Assembly: GCA_047633195.1 (NCBI GenBank)
Contig: JBLIEU010000051.1
Span: 1-17,678, forward strand
Length of the DNA: 17,678 nucleotides
Direction of reading: 5' to 3'
From: JAKVAV01 sp047633195
Lineage (GTDB): Bacteria; Bacteroidota; Bacteroidia; Flavobacteriales_D; Cryomorphaceae
Below the pieces are notes generated by a model. That model was given only the letters and a program-made list of their open reading frames with translations. It ran no database searches and was not told the DNA's origin. Within the stretch, counting starts at the first letter, position 1. The number at the start of each line of letters is the position of its first letter. The position numbers were made by a program, and so were the translations under genes. Shown here one piece after another: positions 1-6,900 of this stretch.

Positions 1-812
1 AGATATTGGCCAAAAACATCCCGACACTAAAAGGGATGCCTTTCGGAGCGGTATTGACTTTACCGGCCACAGGGTCTGAAATGAACTCAGGAGCAGTTAT
101 CACCCGAAAAGAGACCAAAGAAAAACGCACCATGGGTGGCGGCGGCTTATTCCCTGCATTCTCAGTGCTCGACCCTCAAGTGATTCAATCCATACCTCAT
201 CGGCAACTGGCCAATGGAATCACCGATGCCTTCACCCATGTTTTAGAGCAGTATCTCACCTACCCTGCGGGAGCTAGCCTTCAGGATAGATTTGCCGAAG
301 GCATTCTGCAAACGCTTATTGAAGTGGCACCCAAAATTTTAAAAGACCGCACCGATTATACAGCAGCTTCCAACTTTATGTGGAGTTGTACGATGGCTTT
401 GAATGGCTTAATCCAAAAGGGAGTTCCTACCGACTGGGCAATCCATGCTATGGGCCATGAGCTCACCGCTCTGCACGGAATAGACCACGCAAGAACGCTG
501 GCAATCATAGCCCCGAACCATTACCAATTCAATTTTGAATCGAAAAAAGAAAAACTGGCGCAGTATGCCGAGCGCGTGTGGAACATGACCGAGGAGTCTG
601 TCGACGATAAAGCTCAATCTGCCATAAAGAGAACAGAGGCTTTCTTTAATGAATTGGGAATTGATACCAAACTATCGAAGTACACCAAACAGTATGAAGG
701 TACAGCAGAGGAAATCTCTAAGCGATTTAAAGAGCGCGGTTGGGTAGGCCTTGGCGAACACAAAAAACTACAACCAGAGGATATAGAAGAAATAGTAAGA
801 ATGGCATATTAA
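1..812 (+). CDS. Iron-containing alcohol dehydrogenase, YqhD type (5' partial)
   Basis: NAD(P)H-dependent aldehyde reductase / alcohol dehydrogenase of the iron-containing family, acting in the cytoplasm on short-chain and stress-derived aldehydes. The frame is open to the window edge and residues before the first possible TTG start (position 6) still match the family, so the gene begins upstream; about 270 of a usual ~390 residues are present. Numbered from that TTG codon, the visible part has the LTLPATGSE nucleotide-site motif (residues 17-25) and the metal ligands Asp74 and His78 (DAFTH), His147 and His161. The spacing 74/78/147/161 equals that of Asp194/His198/His267/His281 as I remember them for E. 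coli YqhD. His151 and His157 lie in the conserved GHELTALHG stretch. The C-terminus is full length. The DJ-1 family gene 112 bases downstream would fit a carbonyl-detoxification role (inference). The YqhD subgroup call is confident; the substrate is unknown. Confidence 0.93.
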   Translation, partial: ILAKNIPTLKGMPFGAVLTLPATGSEMNSGAVITRKETKEKRTMGGGGLFPAFSVLDPQVIQSIPHRQLANGITDAFTHVLEQYLTYPAGASLQDRFAEGILQTLIEVAPKILKDRTDYTAASNFMWSCTMALNGLIQKGVPTDWAIHAMGHELTALHGIDHARTLAIIAPNHYQFNFESKKEKLAQYAERVWNMTEESVDDKAQSAIKRTEAFFNELGIDTKLSKYTKQYEGTAEEISKRFKERGWVGLGEHKKLQPEDIEEIVRMAY

Positions 813-852
813 ACTAAAGAAGTAAGCACAAGATGAAGCTTCTGATGTTGTG

Positions 853-864
853 GGTATGCATACC
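853..864. repeat. 12-bp perfect palindrome GGTATGCATACC
   Basis: Self-complementary dodecamer in the 112-base gap between the alcohol dehydrogenase gene and the DJ-1 family gene, ending 60 bases before the latter's start. A palindrome here could be an operator for the downstream gene, but I recognise no specific regulator site and short palindromes occur by chance. Confidence 0.25.
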
Positions 865-924
865 GAAACGGATGGCATTTCAGAAAGATAGAATCTTCGT
901 TAAACAATTTAAAACAATAAAATT

Positions 925-1602
925 ATGAAAGTATTATTTGTATTGACCTCCCATGATGAATTGGGAGTCACCGGAAACAAAACGGGATTTTGGATTGAGG
1001 AGTTTGCCTCACCCTATTACTTTTTGCTAGATAAAGGTGTGAACATCACCGTGGCTACACCCAAAGGTGAAAAAGCGCCGATAGATCCAAGCAGCGAAGC
1101 AGATGGTGCGCAAACTGCTGACACCAAGCGTTACTACAGTGATAGCGATGCTCAAAAAGTAATTGCCCATACGGTAAAGTTGGAAACGGTAAAGGCCGAA
1201 GATTTTGATGCGGTATTCTATCCTGGTGGCCATGGGCCGCTTTGGGATCTTGCAGAAGATGAAACATCTATCGCTTTGATCGAAGCTTTCAACAAGCAGC
1301 ACAAACCAATCGCTTTGGTGTGTCATGCGCCAGCAGCTCTTAAAGGGGTGAAAAATGAAAATGGCGAGCCTCTTGTAAAAGGCAAGACGGTAACAGGTTT
1401 TACCAATTCGGAAGAAGCAGCTGTGCAGTTAACTGATATCGTACCCTTTTTGGTAGAAGATATGCTCAAAGAAAACGGAGGGAAATTTTCCAGAACAGAC
1501 GATTGGGGTGTAAATGTGGTGGAAGACGGTAATTTAATAACTGGACAAAACCCCGCTTCATCTGAGAAGGCTGCTGAGCATCTTTATGAGATGTTGAAGT
1601 AG
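925..1602 (+). CDS. DJ-1/PfpI family protein, Hsp31/glyoxalase III-like
   Basis: Cytoplasmic DJ-1/PfpI superfamily protein of 225 residues, normal for the single-domain Hsp31-like branch (often annotated type 1 glutamine amidotransferase domain protein). Members are glyoxalase III or deglycase-type enzymes or chaperones. The sequence shows the elbow motif ALVCHAPAAL with nucleophile Cys133 followed by His134, the conserved acidic pair Glu25-Glu26 (WIEEF) expected to hold the cysteine, and the GGHG loop (residues 101-104) forming the oxyanion region. The C-terminal NPASSEKAAE segment (209-218) is also typical. The ATG is preceded by an A/T-rich leader (AAAACAATAAAATT), as usual in Bacteroidota, and by no Shine-Dalgarno. 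A strong terminator follows, so this gene ends a transcription unit. The family is certain; whether it is a methylglyoxal enzyme is inferred from the branch. Confidence 0.9.
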   Translation: MKVLFVLTSHDELGVTGNKTGFWIEEFASPYYFLLDKGVNITVATPKGEKAPIDPSSEADGAQTADTKRYYSDSDAQKVIAHTVKLETVKAEDFDAVFYPGGHGPLWDLAEDETSIALIEAFNKQHKPIALVCHAPAALKGVKNENGEPLVKGKTVTGFTNSEEAAVQLTDIVPFLVEDMLKENGGKFSRTDDWGVNVVEDGNLITGQNPASSEKAAEHLYEMLK

Positions 1603-1628
1603 AATTCGTTCACGCTAACTTTATTTTA

Positions 1629-1669
1629 AATAGCGGCTTGGGAATCGACTCAAGTCGCTATTCTTTTTT
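1629..1669 (+). terminator. Rho-independent terminator after the DJ-1 family gene
   Basis: Fourteen-base arms AATAGCGGCTTGGG and CTCAAGTCGCTATT pair with two G-U wobbles around the loop AATCGA, followed after one C by six T residues (1664-1669). It begins 27 bases after the DJ-1 family stop codon and separates that gene from the thioredoxin-hydrolase pair. Confidence 0.9.
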
Positions 1670-1764
1670 ACTTTGACATCCAATATTTAAAAAAGAGAGG
1701 AGATTGTAAAGTAACGGTATTCGTTCACAAAACTGATAGAGTGACCTCAATAGATTTAAAATTC

Positions 1765-2319
1765 ATGGCACTAACACACTCAAATATGATGGAGCTCGGC
1801 ACTACCGCTCCATGCTTTACCCTTTTCGATACCGTTTCAGGAAAATCTGTTTCGCTCAAAGAGCTGAAATCTGAAGTGGCGACGGTAGTCACTTTCATTT
1901 GCAATCATTGTCCTTTTGTGCACCACCTCAATGCCAAGTTGGTGGAGTTGGCCAATCACTACCAAGCCAAAAGCGTTCGCTTTATCGCCATCAGTAGCAA
2001 CAATGTGCAGACACATCCACAAGATGCGCCACACTTTATGACCAAAGTGGCCAAACAAGAAGGCTATTCATTTCCCTACCTATACGACGCGTCGCAAGAG
2101 GTGGCCAAAGCTTATGGCGCCGAGTGCACGCCGGACTTTTTCGTTTTTGACGGAAGTCTGAAATGCGCCTACCGTGGACGGTTTGACGAAACCCGTCCAA
2201 ATATGAGGCAGGCGACAGGAAAAGATCTTTCGACAGCGTTGGACGCCATCATTGCCGGAAGGCAGACCGACGGGACTCAATACCCGAGCGTGGGGTGTGG
2301 AATCAAGTGGAAAAATTAA
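1765..2319 (+). CDS. Thioredoxin-fold (AhpC/TSA-like) protein with CNHC motif
   Basis: Thioredoxin-like protein of 184 residues. It has the order expected of the peroxiredoxin/TlpA-like fold: LGTTAPCFTL at the N-terminus, the redox motif CNHC (Cys46-Cys49 in FICNHCPFV), a GAECTPDFFVFD stretch carrying the cis-Pro segment, and a C-terminal VGCGIKWK tail. CNHCPF with a GCxIKWK tail marks a bacterial family usually annotated simply as thioredoxin family protein; a thiol-disulfide or peroxide-reducing role is likely, but the substrate is unknown. No signal peptide is visible, so cytoplasmic. I chose ATG at 1765; an in-frame GTG at 1741 would add eight residues (TSIDLKF) that look non-family. The stop is three bases from the next start, so the gene is co-transcribed with the secreted hydrolase. 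Confidence 0.85.
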   Translation: MALTHSNMMELGTTAPCFTLFDTVSGKSVSLKELKSEVATVVTFICNHCPFVHHLNAKLVELANHYQAKSVRFIAISSNNVQTHPQDAPHFMTKVAKQEGYSFPYLYDASQEVAKAYGAECTPDFFVFDGSLKCAYRGRFDETRPNMRQATGKDLSTALDAIIAGRQTDGTQYPSVGCGIKWKN

Positions 2320-2322
2320 AAC

Positions 2323-3090
2323 ATGAACATCATCAAATCAGCTCAGCTCATTATTCTACCCTTGTTTCTCGGAATGGGGCTCCAGGTGTCCTCGCAATCT
2401 TCGCTTTTCAGCTACGAAAACTACATCAGTAATGAGGGCGATACACTAAAATACCGCCAACTCTTTTCGGATTACGACACCGATTCAAAATACCCGCTGG
2501 TCATCTTTTTGCATGGCTCTGGCGAGCGCGGAAATGACAACGAAGCTCAACTGAAGTGGGGTGTGATGAATTTCGCGACAAACGAAATCATGAAAAACTA
2601 CCGCCCTATCGTCATTGCCCCGCAATGCCCACAAGAAATGGGTTGGGACAATTTTAACGAAGAAGACTCCACCATGAAATCCGAACCTTCCGAGCCAATG
2701 AAGCTTCTGAAGGAACTAATTGACAAAACCGTAAAAGAGCAACCGATCGACATAACAAGAATTTACATTACTGGACTTTCCATGGGCGGTCATGGTACTT
2801 ACGACGCAATGATGCGATACCCAGACCTGTTTGCAGCGGCTGTGCCTGTTTGTGGAGATGGAGACCTCTCTAAAGCAGCAGACATTGCACACATACCCAT
2901 TTGGATTTTCCATGGTGCTCTCGATGCTGTGGTTAACCCAATTCTTTCGCAGAAAATGGTTGAAGCTTTAACCAGTGCTGGAGCTCATCCGGGCTACACC
3001 CAATATCCCCAGGCAGGACATTTTGCGTGGCTCGCCGCTTACGATGATGCCATGATGATGAATTGGTTGTTCAGGCAGCAGCGCAATTAA
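2323..3090 (+). CDS. Secreted alpha/beta hydrolase (esterase / prolyl-oligopeptidase-like)
   Basis: Serine hydrolase of 255 residues exported by an N-terminal signal peptide (hydrophobic core about residues 8-20, likely cleavage near the QVSSQS stretch, 21-26). The HGSGERG oxyanion motif (64-70), nucleophile elbow GLSMGG with Ser153, Asp201 (HGALDAVV) and His233 (AGHFAW) give a complete triad in the usual order. HGSGERG and the GLSMGGHGTYD elbow are typical of the secreted esterase/phospholipase group near polyhydroxybutyrate depolymerases and feruloyl esterases; the natural ester is not readable from sequence. The start ATG lies three bases after the thioredoxin-fold gene, so the two form an operon. 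No plus-strand terminator is seen; the hairpin about 40 bases downstream is oriented for the opposite-strand gene. Confidence 0.88.
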   Translation: MNIIKSAQLIILPLFLGMGLQVSSQSSLFSYENYISNEGDTLKYRQLFSDYDTDSKYPLVIFLHGSGERGNDNEAQLKWGVMNFATNEIMKNYRPIVIAPQCPQEMGWDNFNEEDSTMKSEPSEPMKLLKELIDKTVKEQPIDITRIYITGLSMGGHGTYDAMMRYPDLFAAAVPVCGDGDLSKAADIAHIPIWIFHGALDAVVNPILSQKMVEALTSAGAHPGYTQYPQAGHFAWLAAYDDAMMMNWLFRQQRN

Positions 3091-3123
3091 ACTGGTTGGT
3101 ACACTTGATACGACGCGGAGCAC

Positions 3124-3154
3124 AAATAAAAAAACCCTGCCAATAGGCAGGGTT
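3124..3154 (-). terminator. Rho-independent terminator of the fasciclin gene
   Basis: Nine-base perfect stem AACCCTGCC / GGCAGGGTT with loop AATA (3133-3154). On the minus strand it is followed by a run of seven T residues (A residues 3128-3134 on the plus strand; the last two also close the stem), so it ends transcription from the fasciclin gene about 40 bases after its stop. It lies between convergent genes and may also slow plus-strand read-through, but there is no T-run on that side. Confidence 0.88.
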
Positions 3155-3193
3155 AAATAAACCAATAGATTTACTTAGGGAAATCAGTTCTTC

Positions 3194-3703
3194 TTATTTC
3201 TTGGGCATTAACACTGTGTCAATCACGTGTATGACACCATTGCTTCCAGACAAATCTGTCGCAGTAACAATAGCCTTATTTCCAGCGGCATCCATTAAGA
3301 CAACGTTCTTACCATCCAACATGGCAGTTAATTCTTCGCCTTGTACTGTTGTAACTACTGCTTTTCCATTTCCTTTTTTGATAGCACCCACAACGGCAGC
3401 CGCATCCAGTTTACCCGAAATCACATGGTAAGTCAAAATAGCTTGCAGTTGGCTTTTGTTATCTTCTTCGAGGAGTTTATCCAATGTTCCTTTTGGAAGT
3501 TTTGCGAATGCATCATTGGTAGGAGCAAAAATAGTAAATGGACCTTCACTCATTAGCGTTTCTGCCAAATCAGCTGCTACAACTGCTCTCACCAAAATGG
3601 TGTGATCTCCTGAACTCTTCGCAATTTCTACGAGGTTCTTGTCTTGGGCTGTTGCTAGTCCAACAACTAGCATTAGTGCACTTAATAAGAATACTTTTTT
3701 CAT
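3194..3703 (-). CDS. Secreted fasciclin (FAS1) domain protein
   Basis: Exported 169-residue protein with a clear signal peptide (MKKVFLLSALMLVVGLATAQ, cleavage after residue 20) and one FAS1 domain filling the rest. The FAS1 landmarks are the H1 motif GPFTIFAPTNDAFAKLP (54-70), the TYHVI motif (91-95) and the H2 segment NGVIHVIDTVLMP (155-167). FAS1 proteins are extracytoplasmic adhesion or matrix proteins; small stand-alone secreted copies are frequent in Bacteroidota. There is no lipobox cysteine, so it is probably periplasmic or released. It is transcribed alone, with its own terminator, and divergently from the large subtilase-like gene. The ligand is unknown. Confidence 0.93.
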   Translation of the reverse strand: MKKVFLLSALMLVVGLATAQDKNLVEIAKSSGDHTILVRAVVAADLAETLMSEGPFTIFAPTNDAFAKLPKGTLDKLLEEDNKSQLQAILTYHVISGKLDAAAVVGAIKKGNGKAVVTTVQGEELTAMLDGKNVVLMDAAGNKAIVTATDLSGSNGVIHVIDTVLMPKK

Positions 3704-3882
3704 GATTAACTTTTTAATTTGATTTCAAAAAGAACACCACGTGCGGCTATATGTTCGAGGACTATCCAACTAATAAATCGACTTTCTGGGAAGGAACAGT
3801 GAAAGCATTGCGTATTACTCGCCTAAATTTAAAGATTAAGATGACTACTGGAATTATTACATTTAGCAATGCTTTGATTGGA

Positions 3883-3891
3883 TACACTTTG
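3883..3891 (+). promoter_or_regulatory. Weak -7-like element before the large T9SS protein gene
   Basis: TACACTTTG resembles the Bacteroidota -7 consensus TAnnTTTG with one extra base, 33 bases before the ATG at 3925. No good TTG -33 element is present at the expected 19-21 base distance, so this is only a candidate. The rest of the 221-base divergent region (3704-3924) shows no other site I can name. Confidence 0.2.
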
Positions 3892-3924
3892 TTCAATCAC
3901 TGCAGCTAACCAAATTTTAAACCA

Positions 3925-6900
3925 ATGAAGAAGTTTCCGCACTCTCAAGCACTGGCAACTATCTGCCTCGTTTTCACGGTGTTTTTATCATCATTACTTA
4001 CAGCTCAAGAAAACTGCGAAGTATCTCTCATCCATGACGATGGTTATACCTCTACAATATCATCCGTTCTGGACAATGGAGATGATTCATTTACCATCTC
4101 CATCTTAGTAGAAAGTGATGGCTGCGTGGGATGCAGAGCAATCAATCGATATTCGATTCAGGCGACACCTGAAACCTATTCGGATGTTTCAATTGAAGGC
4201 CACACGGGTGATTTCTCTTTCGATGATGTAGATCTTGGCCCTAGCATTCGATGTTTCCCTTACGACGGCTTTGGTATCGTAGGAGTAGATGGCCTTGGTA
4301 ATGGTAATCCTGGAAGCTTTTCCATTACCTACACTCTTTCAAGTGGTCTTCAAGATCAAATAGTTCAGCCAAGAGCTCCCTTCTTTTCGATGCCTTTGCT
4401 TTTTACTGTAGCAGATTTCCAGGCAGTTTTAGATTGCGATTTACTTCCTGACCCTATCGTTCCTTATTATCCTCCACTTGAAGAGGGAAAATCGTTTGAT
4501 ATAATCGGTTCGGAACTTACTTCTCTTTACAACACCTTCATTGCAACAGGTACTTATATCTCTGACGATATCTTTCAAATAGTTGATGCCAATGTTATTA
4601 TTTCTTTCCAAACGCAGCCTGGTCAATACTTCAATGCGTTGGAAATTATTACCCTAGAGGAGTTTGGATTGATCAATAATATTGGTAACCAAGCAAATAA
4701 TGTACTAAGTGGGTTATACCCCATTTCAAACCTTTTGCTTCTCAATGAGCTTCCCGAATTGCTCATATCGGTCAGTCCCGTTTATGCCCCTTTGAACAAT
4801 GCTGGCTTGATTACTAGCCAAGGAGATTCGGCCATGCGAAGTTTCCGAGCAAGAGATGTCTTTGGGCTCGATGGTTCAGGATTTAAAATAGGTGTGCTCT
4901 CTGATAGCTACAATACCATCTTGGATGATCCCGCTTCTGATGATGTAGAAAGGGGCGATTTACCAGGAATTCTAAATCCTAATTATCCTCAACCTGTTGA
5001 AGTCCTTTCTGACTATCCTTTGGGAATAGGAAGCGATGAAGGAAGAGCGATGCTCCAAATCATTCACGATGTTGCTCCAGGAGCAAATCTTGCCTTTAGA
5101 ACTGGTTTTCTAGGTCCTGTAGACTTTGCAGCGGGGATTTTGGCTTTAGAAGAAGCTGGCTGTGACGTTATAGTTGACGACATAACTTATATCAATGAGC
5201 CATTCTTTAGAGATGGTATTGTAGCGCAGGCCGTTGATGCTGTATCTTCTACAGGTACGGCATATTTCTCTGCCGCAGGAAACTTCGGCACGAAGTCATG
5301 GGAAGGAGATTTCAGTCCTACAGATGCACCTGGAGACCTAACCGGAGAGGCACATAACTTTGCTGCCGACGAGGAAGGAAACGACATTTATCAAAACATA
5401 ACAGTAGACAGCGGTGACTACACTCTGGTACTGCAATGGGATGACGGCACTCCTGAATTCGACAACACAGCTTCTGACTTTGACATCTACTTGGTAAACA
5501 ACGAAGGAGAGATTCTCTTTGGCTTCAATAGAGACAATACAGGAGGGTCTCCTTTTGAGGTTCTTCCATTCACCGTGCAAGCAGACAATACGTTTGCCAA
5601 CTTTCTGATCGTACGCGCCTCGGGTTCTGCACCCGCCTTTCTAAAGTACATCGTTTACAGAGGCGATGTTCTGATAAACGAATACGCGACACCAAATGCT
5701 TCCACTATCGTGGGCCAAGCGAATGCTGCTGGTGCAATAACCGTTGGCGCTGTTGATTATTTGAATACTCCTGAGTATGGAGGTTCGCCTATTATTGAGA
5801 CCTTCTCTTCATGGGGTGGAACACCCGTTGACGGAAATGACCGCATGAAACCTGATTTTAGTGGGCCCAATCGTGTAAATACTTCTGTTGACCTGGGCGG
5901 TGACTTGCCACAAGACGGAGATAGTTTTTTCAATTTTGTGGGTACTTCGGCGGCAGCGCCTCACGCGGCGGCATTGGCTGCTTTGATTTTGGATGCTCAA
6001 CAAAAATTTTATGATAGCGAAAGTTCTTTGCTTCCTGAAGACATTAATAACATCTTGAAGTTTTCAGCTCTTGACATGGGAGCTCCGGGTTATGACCGGG
6101 CATCGGGTTCAGGTTTTATCTTAGCTGATTCGGCTCTAAGCCAATTGGCAAACCCAGCTCCCTTTTTAACAGGTCTTGCGTACGACACTACTTTGGTGCC
6201 AGGGGTCGATTCTTTGGAACTCACTATTTTCGGAGAATACCTGAAAAGTGGTTCTGTAATTTACCTGAACGGCAGTCCCATAGGCGCAGACGTAACCTTA
6301 GAAGGATATACCGAAATCGTTGCGACGATACCTCCTACAGAGAATCCATTTCCTACAGTCCAAGTATTCAATCAACCCAAAGAAGGAACCAATGGCCTAG
6401 ATGGTGGATTATCCAATCCCATTTTCTTCACTTCTAAAGAGACCATTTTAGTCACTATAGACAACAAGGTTAAACCATATGGTGCGGGGTTCCCTGAGTT
6501 CACCGCTAGCTATAGTTTTGTATCTGATGCGAGCAATATCCCACTAGATTCAACGGACTTAACCCAAACCGAAATAGAGCGGATTTTGTCAATTGAACTC
6601 ACCACAATTGCGAATACTCTCAGCAATGCCACTTTTTGGGGCATAGAGCCAAGCTCTATTGATCCACTCAATCCCGAAAGCACTACTGAGGCGACAGATA
6701 CATTGGATATTTCACTTCTTGAGCGGTTTGACTTTGTATTCATCATCGGAATCTTAACGATTGAACCACTCGATCTTATAATAACTCCGCGTGACACTAC
6801 ATTCATTTACAACGACTCGATAGCAGATTTATCTTTCAATTACCAATTTAGCACTGGCACAGAATCGGGGCTTAGCATTAGTGAATCCGATAGTTTGGCC

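Noticed and set aside
832..929. 31-codon ORF between the alcohol dehydrogenase and DJ-1 genes (starts MKLLMLWVCIPKRM)
   Set aside because: Overlaps the start codon of the DJ-1 gene, shows no recognisable domain, and is too short to distinguish from chance.
1741..1764. GTG start adding eight residues to the thioredoxin-fold protein
   Set aside because: The extra residues do not look like the family and the ATG at 1765 has a better A-rich leader; kept as an alternative only.
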